Shown: piece by piece, positions 10,723 to 17,907 of the stretch
Layout of the letters: each line of letters begins with the position of its first letter
Numbering within the stretch: the stretch's first letter is position 1
NCBI GenBank assembly: GCA_004020315.1
Contig: SAQG01000042.1
Span: 1 to 52,126, forward strand
From: Mesorhizobium sp.
Lineage (GTDB): Bacteria > Pseudomonadota > Alphaproteobacteria > Rhizobiales > Rhizobiaceae
Direction of reading: 5' to 3'
Length of the DNA stretch: 52,126 nt
Notes under the pieces: generated by a model
Databases searched by the model: none
Told to the model about the DNA's origin: nothing
What the model saw: the letters and a program-made list of their open reading frames with translations, nothing else
Translations under genes and position numbers: made by a program

Positions 10723-10953
10723 ATGAACACGATCATTCGCAAGATCGGCAATTCCGAAGGCGTGATCTTGCCCAAGGAAATTCTCGACCGCCTGAACCTG
10801 AAGGCTGGCGACAGCATCGTCATCGTCCAGGAGGGGGATGAGCTTCGCCTGCGCCGCACCGAAGACACTGCCGAGGAATTTGAGCGCAAGATGAAAATCG
10901 CGCGCGAGCGGATGAAGAAGTACGAGGTTGCCTACCGCGCGCTCGCGAAATGA
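10723..10953 (+). CDS. AbrB/MazE-type antitoxin
   Basis: A 76-residue DNA-binding antitoxin of the SpoVT-AbrB swapped-hairpin fold. The N-terminal half has the characteristic pattern IIRKIGNSEGVILPKEIL followed by NLKAGDSIVIVQEGDELRL. The charged C-terminal tail (about 45-76) would wrap and neutralise the toxin. The ATG at 10723 is preferred to a GTG 7 codons upstream, because the GTG lies inside the operator dyad and the family begins at this ATG. Its stop overlaps the doc start by four bases (ATGA), the usual coupled arrangement. Confidence 0.88.
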   Translation: MNTIIRKIGNSEGVILPKEILDRLNLKAGDSIVIVQEGDELRLRRTEDTAEEFERKMKIARERMKKYEVAYRALAK

Positions 10954-11336
10954 CTGAGCATCATTCGAGGGAGTTCGTGGAGGCGCTTCATGCCGAGCAA
11001 TTGCGCCTCCACGGAGGAGCAGCGGGTATCCGCGACGAAGGAATGCTGGAGTCGGCGCTTTATCGACCGCAACAGAGGGAGATTTATGGCGAACCCGACC
11101 TCTGCGAGCTGGCATCCGCCTATCTTTTCGGCATCGCCAAGAACCATCCATTCGTCGACGGCAACAAGCGCACCGCTTTTGCCGCAGCCGATCTTTTTCT
11201 TTATTTCAATGGGCTAAGCATCGAAGCCGAGCAGGCGGACATCATCCAACTAGTCATGATGGTTGCCGCCGGCGAGATCGACGAGGCTGGTGCGGCGGCG
11301 TTCTTTCGCGACCATGTCGTCAAGGTCGAGGGCTAA
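10950..11336 (+). CDS. doc: Death-on-curing (Doc/Fic fold) toxin
   Basis: A 128-residue toxin. The catalytic loop is HPFVDGNKRTA at 66-76, a Fic-type HxFxDGNKR motif. Phage P1 Doc has a shorter-side-chain variant of this loop and phosphorylates EF-Tu; Fic proteins AMPylate. The N-terminal segment HGGAAGIRDEGMLESAL is typical of the Doc family, so translation inhibition by modifying EF-Tu is the best guess, with AMPylation not excluded because the GN form is canonical Fic. It is coupled to the antitoxin gene upstream. Its stop overlaps the stop of the convergent GreA/GreB-type gene. Confidence 0.9.
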   Translation: MTEHHSREFVEALHAEQLRLHGGAAGIRDEGMLESALYRPQQREIYGEPDLCELASAYLFGIAKNHPFVDGNKRTAFAAADLFLYFNGLSIEAEQADIIQLVMMVAAGEIDEAGAAAFFRDHVVKVEG

Positions 11337-11806
11337 TTGTCGGAGAGCTTCACAATCTCCCATTCCTTGCCGTTCACCACGGCAACTTCGCCGACCTTCT
11401 TGCCGAACAAGGCCAGGGCCATGGGCGACACGTGGGAAATTGTGCCCTTGGCTGGATCGGCCTCATCCTCACCGACGATCTTCCAGTGTACCTTCCTGCC
11501 ATCATCGCCTTCCAGCGTGACGCCCATGCCGAAGCGAACTAGATTGCTGCCCGGTTCCGGTACGGAAAGCTCGGCGCTTTCACGCCGCGCGGTCCAGTAG
11601 CGAAGGTCGCGCGAAATAAGCGCTATGCGCTCGCGGTCGGCCCTCTTCTCCGCCCTGGCCAAGTCATCGCGCAGGGCAGCCAGTTCGGCGTCGATCAGCG
11701 CAAGGCCGCGTTGCGTCACCAGATTGCGGTGCTGACTGATCGGCCGCTCGCCGATGCCGGCGATGGCGTTTTCGCTATCCTCTTCGCGCGTGAAGGCTCT
11801 GCTCAT
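11333..11806 (-). CDS. GreA/GreB-family transcript cleavage factor
   Basis: A 157-residue protein. Residues about 20-75 form a charged helical stretch (ALRDDLARAEKRADRERIALISRD) like the coiled-coil finger of Gre factors. Residues about 80-157 form the FKBP-like C-terminal domain with ISHVSPMALALFGKKVGE, the most conserved block of GreA/GreB and Rnk. True Gre factors bind RNA polymerase and stimulate cleavage of backtracked transcripts; whether this one keeps the acidic tip cannot be judged safely. It overlaps the doc stop by 4 bases, tail to tail. The start has a poor ribosome site. Confidence 0.8.
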   Translation of the reverse strand: MSRAFTREEDSENAIAGIGERPISQHRNLVTQRGLALIDAELAALRDDLARAEKRADRERIALISRDLRYWTARRESAELSVPEPGSNLVRFGMGVTLEGDDGRKVHWKIVGEDEADPAKGTISHVSPMALALFGKKVGEVAVVNGKEWEIVKLSDN

Positions 11807-11922
11807 TAGTCGAGCTTATGCCTCGCGCGACGACTCCACAAGCTATTGCCGGCAAAGGATCGGCCGATCCGGTCTGGCACGGTTCCTGCAGCGCGACGGC
11901 CGAACGCTGGGAATCTGTGCCG

Positions 11923-13299
11923 ATGTCGAACAGACGAAAATTTCTCGCACAAACCGCCGGCTTTGCCGTTCTGGGCCTCTCGCTCGGCAAGGCAGCGGCG
12001 GGCAGCCTGCCCGGCATCGACAATGCCTCGATGCGCGGCTCGATCAACGCTGCCGACCTCGGCGTGCAGCCCGGCGCGCTTGACGACCAGAGCAAGGCCT
12101 TCGCCAGGCTGCTGCGCGACGCAAACGACCGCAACATGCCGGTGTTCCTGCCGCCGGGAACCTATGTCGTATCCAACCTGTCGCTGCCCAGCCGTATCAG
12201 ACTTTCCGGCGTGCCGGGCGCATCGCGGATCGTCTATGGCGGCAACGGCCATCTGCTCATGGCCGAACAGGCCGAGCACATCGAACTCACCGGGCTGGTG
12301 TTCGACGGCACCAACCGCTGGATGGGCGACTACGCGCAAGGCCTGCTCGACCTCCGCCGCGTTGCTCACCTCGTCATCGACAATTGCCAGATCGCCGGCA
12401 GCGGCAAGAGCGGCCTGGCGCTCGATCACGCTTCGGGCCGCATCGAGCGCTCGGAAATATCGGGCTCGGCCGACGCCGGCATCTATTCGGTCGAAGCCGC
12501 CGGCCTGGAGATATCAGGCAATACCATTTCCGACTGCGCCAATGGCGGTATTCTCGTGCACCGCTGGCAAGCGGCCGAGGACGGCACCATCGTCAGCGGC
12601 AACCGCGTCGAACGCATTCAGGCGCGTAGCGGCGGAACCGGCCAGAATGGCAACGGCATCAATGCGTTTCGCGCCGGCAACGTCATCATCTCGGGCAATA
12701 TCGTCTCGGACTGTGCGTTTTCGGCGATCCGCGCCAACAGCGCCAGCAATCTGCATATCACCGGCAACACCTGCTCGCGATCGGGCGAAACGGCGCTCTA
12801 TTCCGAATTCTCCTTCGAGGGAGCGGTCGTCAGCAACAACATCGTCGATGGCGCCGCCAACGGCATCTCGATCGTCAATTTCAACGAAGGCGGCCGCATG
12901 GGCGTGTGTTCCGGAAACATCGTCCGCAACCTCTCGACCAGCGGCCCGTATCCTGCCGACGCGCCCGGTTTCGGCGTCGGTATCAGCGTCGAGGCTGATA
13001 CTGCCGTCTCCGGCAACGTCATCGAGAATGCGCCGCGCTACGGCATGCACATCGGCTGGGGACCGTTCATGCGCAACGTGGTCGCTACCGCAAACATCAT
13101 CCGCAAGGCCGGAACCGGCATTGCCGTCACCGTGGTCGAGGGCGCCGGGACGGCGGTCATCTCCGACAATGTCATCGACGGCGCCCAAAACGGCGCGATC
13201 GTCGGCCACCGCTGGGCCGAGCCGGTGACCGGCGATCTCGCCTCATCGGGCAATGCCGGCTATGCGCATCTGACCATCGAGCGCAATCATGTGAGCTGA
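11923..13299 (+). CDS. Tat-exported right-handed beta-helix repeat protein (TIGR03808-like)
   Basis: A 458-residue protein of unknown function. The N-terminus has a twin-arginine motif (NRRKFL, residues 3-8), a hydrophobic core and an alanine-rich end near residue 26, so it should be exported folded. Next comes a pectate-lyase-like opening (NAADLGVQPGALDDQSKAF), then many 20-25-residue coils with the pattern ISGNxISDC, ITGNTCSRSG, VSNNIVDGAANGI and ISDNVIDGAQNGA, diagnostic of a right-handed parallel beta-helix. The start at 11923 is chosen because the Tat motif must be near the N-terminus. From memory it matches the rhizobial Tat-translocated repeat family TIGR03808; a polysaccharide-active role is possible but unproven. 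Confidence 0.8.
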   Translation: MSNRRKFLAQTAGFAVLGLSLGKAAAGSLPGIDNASMRGSINAADLGVQPGALDDQSKAFARLLRDANDRNMPVFLPPGTYVVSNLSLPSRIRLSGVPGASRIVYGGNGHLLMAEQAEHIELTGLVFDGTNRWMGDYAQGLLDLRRVAHLVIDNCQIAGSGKSGLALDHASGRIERSEISGSADAGIYSVEAAGLEISGNTISDCANGGILVHRWQAAEDGTIVSGNRVERIQARSGGTGQNGNGINAFRAGNVIISGNIVSDCAFSAIRANSASNLHITGNTCSRSGETALYSEFSFEGAVVSNNIVDGAANGISIVNFNEGGRMGVCSGNIVRNLSTSGPYPADAPGFGVGISVEADTAVSGNVIENAPRYGMHIGWGPFMRNVVATANIIRKAGTGIAVTVVEGAGTAVISDNVIDGAQNGAIVGHRWAEPVTGDLASSGNAGYAHLTIERNHVS

Positions 13300-13309
13300 A
13301 TGGCCGTTC

Positions 13310-14314
13310 TCAGCTCAGTGCGGCGGTGGGCCGGAGGACGCCAACCTTGGCGCCGATCCGGCTTTCGATGGGCGGATCTGCCTGTTCGATCAGTTTCGCC
13401 GCCAGCGCGTTGTCGGCGTGAAAAAACCTGGCCATGCATGCCGCGACCATGACTTCAGCCGCGCGGCCGGCGCCATCATCGCATTTCAGCGCAATGCCAA
13501 GGCCAAGCTCTGGAAGTGTCGCGGAATAGACGCCTTCAGCGCCTCCCTTCACAAAAATCCGGCCGCGTGCGGCTTCCATCAGCGCAACATCAGCCCTGCC
13601 TGTGCCGGCAACCAGAAATGGCTCTGCCATGCAGGCGGAAAGCAGCCGCTTTGCCGCCTTGGCGCGCACCGGCCCAAGGCCGATACCTGTCGCCATGCGG
13701 GCAAAGCCGAGCGCGAAGCTGCGCAGCGGCACGGCATAGGTCGGGATCGAGCAGCCGTCAGTGCCGCAATGATCGAAATCATGGACGGCACCTGTCACCG
13801 CTTGCATCGCGTCGCGCACCATCTCCTGCGAGGCATGGCCTGGTTTGACATAGCCGCGATGGGCAATGCCGGTGTGGACGCAGGTGCAGAGGAAGCCCGC
13901 ATGCTTGCCCGAGCAGTTGTTGTGCAGTGCGCTTGGCGCCTTGCCGGCACGGGCGAGCGCAACTGTCGCCGGATGGCTGGACGGCCAATGGGCGCCGCAC
14001 TCGAGCGCCGCCTCGTCCAGCCCGGCCTTCGCCAGCATCGCCCGCGCCAGTTCGACATGCGCCGGCTCGCCCGAATGCGAAGCGCAGGCAAGCGCCAGTT
14101 CCCGGTCGCCGAAACCGTACGCATCGGCCGCGCCGCTTTCGACCAGCGGCAGCGCCTGGATCGCCTTGACCGCCGAGCGCGGAAACACCGGGCGGGCCGT
14201 ATCGCCGATTTCCCAGACCGGCTTGCCGTCGGCATCGAAGACCGCGATGGCGCCACGATGCACGCTCTCGACCACGGCGCCGCGCAAAACTTCGACCAGA
14301 ACCGGATTTGTCAT
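13310..14314 (-). CDS. L-asparaginase, Rhizobium etli type (class 3)
   Basis: A 334-residue hydrolase expected to convert L-asparagine to aspartate and ammonia. It belongs to the family of the inducible R. etli enzyme, unrelated to E. coli AnsA/AnsB. Key residues reported for R. etli ReAII are all found: S47 and K50 (PRSAVKA), C133 and K136 (NNCSGKHAG), and the zinc-site cysteine C187 (DGCSIP). It lies 27 bases downstream of the thiolase gene on the same strand, which suggests co-transcription. The stop is only 10 bases from the stop of the convergent Tat-exported gene. No signal peptide is visible, so it is cytoplasmic. Confidence 0.85.
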   Translation of the reverse strand: MTNPVLVEVLRGAVVESVHRGAIAVFDADGKPVWEIGDTARPVFPRSAVKAIQALPLVESGAADAYGFGDRELALACASHSGEPAHVELARAMLAKAGLDEAALECGAHWPSSHPATVALARAGKAPSALHNNCSGKHAGFLCTCVHTGIAHRGYVKPGHASQEMVRDAMQAVTGAVHDFDHCGTDGCSIPTYAVPLRSFALGFARMATGIGLGPVRAKAAKRLLSACMAEPFLVAGTGRADVALMEAARGRIFVKGGAEGVYSATLPELGLGIALKCDDGAGRAAEVMVAACMARFFHADNALAAKLIEQADPPIESRIGAKVGVLRPTAALS

Positions 14315-14341
14315 GAATTCCCCGCGAGATGCGGGCCGCTT

Positions 14342-15508
14342 TTATCTGATCCGATCGAGAATGGAAACGTAGTTGGCGACCGCAGCACCGCCCATGTTGA
14401 AAATGCCGCCGAGCTTGGCTCCCGGCACCTGGATGCCGCCGGCTTCGCCGACGAGCTGCATGGCGCTCAGCACGTGCATCGAGACACCGGTGGCGCCGAT
14501 CGGATGGCCCTTGGCCTTCAGTCCGCCGGATGGATTGACCGGCAGCCGGCCGTCCTTCGCCGTCTCGCCACTCAGCGCCAGTTTTGCGCCCTCGCCCGGT
14601 TTCGCCAGGCCCATCGCCTCATATTCGATCAGCTCGGCGATGGTGAAGCAGTCATGCGTCTCGACGAAGGACAGATCATCGAGCGTCACACCGGCCTTCT
14701 TCAGCGCCTGGTTCCAGGCCTGTTCGCAGCCTTCGAAAGCCAGGATGTCGCGCTTCGACATCGGCAGGAAATCCTGCACATGCTCGTTGGCGCGAAAGGC
14801 GACCGCGCGGCGCATCTTCAACGCCGTCGCCGTGTCGGCAAGGACCAGGGCGGCGGCGCCGTCGGAAACCAGCGAGCAGTCGGTGCGTTTCAGAGGGCCG
14901 GCGACGAAAGGGTTCTTCTCGCTCTCATGCCGGCAGAACTCATAGCCGAAATCCTTGCGCATCTGCGCATAGGGATTGTCGACGCCGTTCTTGTGGTTCT
15001 TGGCGGCGATCATCGCCAGCGCGTCCGACTGGTCGCCATAGCGCTGGAAATAGGCTTGGGCGATCTTGCCGAAAACGCCGGCGAAGCCTGCCGGCGTGTC
15101 GCCCTCCTCGGGCAGATACGAAGCCTTGAGAAGGTTTTTGCCGATTTCTGGACCTGATGTCGTCGTCATCTGCTCGGCGCCGACCACCAGCACGATGCGG
15201 GCGGCATTGGCGTCGATGGCGCGGATGCCTTGCCTGACCGCTGCCGAGCCGGTGGCGCAGGCGTTCTCGACGCGCGTCGCCGGCTTGAAACGCAGCCGGT
15301 CGTCTGCCTGCAGGACCAGGCTTGCGGTGAAATCCTGTGCGGAAAAGCCGGCATTGAAGTGGCCGAGCACGATCTCGTCGACCTCGTCCGGACCGATGCC
15401 GGCATGATCGAGCGCCTCGCTAGCCACCTTGGTGATCAGGCCCTCCAGCGTCTCGCCTTCGAGCTTGCCGAAGCGCGAATGCGCCCAGCCGACGATGCAT
15501 GCTGTCAT
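14342..15508 (-). CDS. Thiolase-family protein (SCP-x / acetyl-CoA acetyltransferase-like)
   Basis: A 388-residue thiolase-fold protein. The acyl-accepting cysteine is C84 in ENACATGS and the active histidine is in LKAKGHPIGATG. The second catalytic cysteine usual in biosynthetic thiolases (CxG near the C-terminus) is absent; the region reads FNMGGAAVANY. This is the pattern of SCP2/SCP-x thiolases, several of which are degradative or lyase-like. The start at 15508 is preferred to upstream in-frame codons because GGAG lies 8-10 bases before it. It is divergent from betI and upstream of the asparaginase gene. The substrate is unknown. Confidence 0.85.
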   Translation of the reverse strand: MTACIVGWAHSRFGKLEGETLEGLITKVASEALDHAGIGPDEVDEIVLGHFNAGFSAQDFTASLVLQADDRLRFKPATRVENACATGSAAVRQGIRAIDANAARIVLVVGAEQMTTTSGPEIGKNLLKASYLPEEGDTPAGFAGVFGKIAQAYFQRYGDQSDALAMIAAKNHKNGVDNPYAQMRKDFGYEFCRHESEKNPFVAGPLKRTDCSLVSDGAAALVLADTATALKMRRAVAFRANEHVQDFLPMSKRDILAFEGCEQAWNQALKKAGVTLDDLSFVETHDCFTIAELIEYEAMGLAKPGEGAKLALSGETAKDGRLPVNPSGGLKAKGHPIGATGVSMHVLSAMQLVGEAGGIQVPGAKLGGIFNMGGAAVANYVSILDRIR

Positions 15509-15682
15509 GGCTATCTCCATCCTGCGGGCTGGGCCACGCCATATCGAGGCGCGCCCCACCATTGTTCAAGCATGAACCGTTCCAACGACTTCGTGAAGGG
15601 GCCAGAACCACACAATCGCTTGATCTTGATATCTGGTCATAGCGCCTGAGTTCTGCCACCAAATTACGCAGGATTTTTGTTG

Positions 15683-15696
15683 ATTGATCCGTCAAT
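15683..15696 (+). promoter_or_regulatory. Probable BetI operator
   Basis: The dyad ATTGA-TCCG-TCAAT is a perfect 5-bp inverted repeat with a 4-base spacer, 35 bases before the betI start. It has the TTGA/TCAA character expected of a BetI site and lies between betI and the divergent thiolase gene. It is therefore placed for choline-responsive autorepression. Confidence 0.7.
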
Positions 15697-15706
15697 AAAA
15701 AATAAA

Positions 15707-15720
15707 CCTGTTGCAACAGG
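15707..15720 (+). promoter_or_regulatory. Perfect 14-bp palindrome before betI
   Basis: CCTGTTG-CAACAGG is a perfect palindrome with no spacer. It lies 11 bases after the ATTGA/TCAAT dyad and ends just before the betI ribosome site (CCGGAG). It could bind a second regulator or form an RNA hairpin next to the ribosome site; the protein is not identified. Confidence 0.5.
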
Positions 15721-15731
15721 CCGGAGTAAAG

Positions 15732-16322
15732 ATGCCGAAAATCGGAATGGAGCCGTTCCGCCGCAGGGCGCTCATCGACGCGACGATCTCGGCGATCGGC
15801 GAGCGCGGTTCGCTCGATGTGACGATGTCGGAAATCGCCGGGCGCGCCGGCGTATCCTCGGCGCTCGCCCATCATTATTTCGGCGCCAAGGACGAACTTT
15901 TGCTGGCGACGATGCGGCACATCCTCGCCGAGCTGACCGCCGACATGCGGCGCGCGCTTCGATCGGCCAGCACGGCACGCCAGCGCGTTTCGGCCGTGGT
16001 CGCCGTCAATTTCTCCGACGCCCAGTTCCAGCCGGAAACGATCGCCGCCTGGCTCGCCTTCTATGTCGAGGCGCAGAAATCGGCAGCGCTGCGCCGGCTG
16101 CTCAAGGTCTATGCGCGGCGCCTGCATTCCAATCTGTTGAGCGGGCTGACCGGCATCCTGCCGAGAAGCGAGGCCGACCGCGTCGCCGAGGCGACAGCTG
16201 CGCTGATCGACGGGCTCTACATCAGGCGCGCGCTGAAGGACGGTGTGCCCAATGCCGCGACCGCGATCGCACTGATCGAGGATTATCTCGAAACGAAACT
16301 CAGCCGGCGGAGCGCGCAGTGA
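15732..16322 (+). CDS. betI: BetI, TetR-family choline-responsive repressor
   Basis: A 196-residue TetR-type regulator of glycine betaine synthesis. The N-terminus MPKIGMEPFRRRALIDAT is nearly that of E. coli BetI, and the helix-turn-helix is at about 28-48 (EIAGRAGVSSALAHHYF). The C-terminal ligand domain has AAWLAFYVEAQ and ALIDGLYIRRAL, also BetI-specific. The start at 15732 is chosen for the GGAG site and the family N-terminus. It is the first gene of betICBA, the order described in Sinorhizobium meliloti. Its stop overlaps the GTG start of betC. Confidence 0.95.
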   Translation: MPKIGMEPFRRRALIDATISAIGERGSLDVTMSEIAGRAGVSSALAHHYFGAKDELLLATMRHILAELTADMRRALRSASTARQRVSAVVAVNFSDAQFQPETIAAWLAFYVEAQKSAALRRLLKVYARRLHSNLLSGLTGILPRSEADRVAEATAALIDGLYIRRALKDGVPNAATAIALIEDYLETKLSRRSAQ

Positions 16323-17848
16323 CGTCCAAGCAACCCAATTTCCTGATCGTGATGGTCGATCAGCTCAACGGCACATTGTTTCCCGATGGGCCGGCGGACT
16401 TCCTGCACGCGCCGCATCTGAAGGCGCTGGCCGCTCGTGCGGCGCGCTTCAAAAACAACTACACTGCCTCGCCGCTCTGCGCGCCGGGCCGCGCCTCGTT
16501 CATGAGCGGCCAGTTGCCGTCGCGCACCGAGGTCTATGACAATGCCGCCGAATTCGCGTCCTCGGTCCCGACCTTTGCGCATCATCTGCGCGCCGCCGGC
16601 TACCACACCTGTCTATCCGGCAAGATGCATTTCGTCGGGCCCGACCAGTTGCATGGCTTCGAAGAACGGCTGACCACCGACATCTATCCGGCCGATTTCG
16701 GCTGGACGCCGGACTATCGCAAACCCGGCGAGCGGATCGACTGGTGGTATCATAATCTCGGTTCGGTGGCCGGCGCTGGTGTAGCCGAGATAACCAACCA
16801 GCTGGAATATGACGACGAGGTCGCCTTCCATGCCGTGCAGAAGCTTTATGAATTCGCTCGCGTCTCCGACGATGCCGCGCATCGGGCCTGGTGCCTGACC
16901 GTTTCCTTCACCCATCCGCACGACCCCTATGTCGCGCGCCGGCGCTACTGGGACCTCTACGAGGACTGCCCGGCGCTCGAGCCGGAAGTGGGCTTCGTCC
17001 CCTATGACAAGCAGGATCCGCATTCGCAGCGGCTCTACCGCGCCAGTGACTACGACAGTTTCGACATCACGGGCGAGCAGATCCGCCGCGCGCGGCGCGG
17101 CTATTTCGCCAACATCTCCTATCTCGACGACAAGATCGGCGAGCTGCTGTCGGTGCTCGAGCGCACGCGGATGCTCGATGACACGATCATCCTGTTCTGC
17201 TCGGATCACGGCGACATGCTCGGCGAGCGCGGCCTGTGGTTCAAGATGTGCTTCTTCGAAGGCTCGGCGCGAGTGCCGCTGATGATCGCCGGAAAAGACG
17301 TCCCAGCCACCCTGATCGACGCGCCGGTCTCCAATCTCGACGTGACGCCGACGCTTTGCGATCTCGCCGGCATCGACATGAGCGCGATTGCGCCATGGAC
17401 CGACGGCCAGTCGCTGCTGCCGCTGCTCGACGGCAAGGAACGCACCGCACCGGTGCTGATGGAATATGCAGCCGAAGGCTCCAACGCACCGATGGTGGCG
17501 ATCCGTGAGGGCCGCTACAAATTCATCCATTGCGAGATCGATCCGCCGCAACTGTTTGATCTTGAATCGGATCCGCGGGAATTGACCAATCTCGCCGCCG
17601 ACCCGGCGCATGCGGCTTTGGTGGCTGCATTCACCGACAAGGTCCGGGCGCGCTGGGACATGGCCGCTTTCGACGCCGCCGTCCGCGCCAGCCAGGCGCG
17701 CCGCTGGGTGGTCTATCCGGCGCTGCGCAACGGCACCCATTACCCCTGGGAATTCCAGCCGCTGCAGAAGGCCTCGGAACGCTACATGCGCAACCACATG
17801 AATCTTGACCTGCTGGAAGAGCAGAAGCGTTTTCCGCGAGGCGAATGA
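16319..17848 (+). CDS. betC: Choline-sulfatase
   Basis: A 509-residue cytoplasmic sulfatase that hydrolyses choline-O-sulfate to choline and sulfate, feeding BetA. The sulfatase signature CAPGR starts at C54, the residue converted to formylglycine; the position matches the S. meliloti enzyme. Metal-binding residues include D14 (VMVDQL) and the DHGDMLGERG segment; MHFVGPD supplies an active-site histidine. The C-terminal YPWEFQPLQKASERYMRNH tail is typical of choline sulfatases and contributes to the oligomer. Translation begins at GTG, overlapping the betI stop (GTGA). An upstream frame through betI exists but is only read-through. Confidence 0.95.
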   Translation: MTSKQPNFLIVMVDQLNGTLFPDGPADFLHAPHLKALAARAARFKNNYTASPLCAPGRASFMSGQLPSRTEVYDNAAEFASSVPTFAHHLRAAGYHTCLSGKMHFVGPDQLHGFEERLTTDIYPADFGWTPDYRKPGERIDWWYHNLGSVAGAGVAEITNQLEYDDEVAFHAVQKLYEFARVSDDAAHRAWCLTVSFTHPHDPYVARRRYWDLYEDCPALEPEVGFVPYDKQDPHSQRLYRASDYDSFDITGEQIRRARRGYFANISYLDDKIGELLSVLERTRMLDDTIILFCSDHGDMLGERGLWFKMCFFEGSARVPLMIAGKDVPATLIDAPVSNLDVTPTLCDLAGIDMSAIAPWTDGQSLLPLLDGKERTAPVLMEYAAEGSNAPMVAIREGRYKFIHCEIDPPQLFDLESDPRELTNLAADPAHAALVAAFTDKVRARWDMAAFDAAVRASQARRWVVYPALRNGTHYPWEFQPLQKASERYMRNHMNLDLLEEQKRFPRGE

Positions 17849-17907
17849 TGAGCGACAGTCTTGTTCACTCGCTCGCCGATTTCATGGTGCCTATGAACCA
17901 TGCTTGA
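17848..17907 (+). CDS. Possible 19-residue coupling peptide between betC and betA
   Basis: A small open frame starts at the ATG that overlaps the betC stop (TGATG) and has GAGG six bases upstream. It ends at a TGA three bases inside the betA start region: CATGCTTGA holds both the betA ATG and this stop. It encodes 19 residues with no recognisable domain. betA itself lacks a clear ribosome site, and an in-frame TGA at 17894 excludes a longer BetA. The frame may carry ribosomes from betC to betA by termination and reinitiation. No expression evidence exists. Confidence 0.4.
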   Translation: MSDSLVHSLADFMVPMNHA

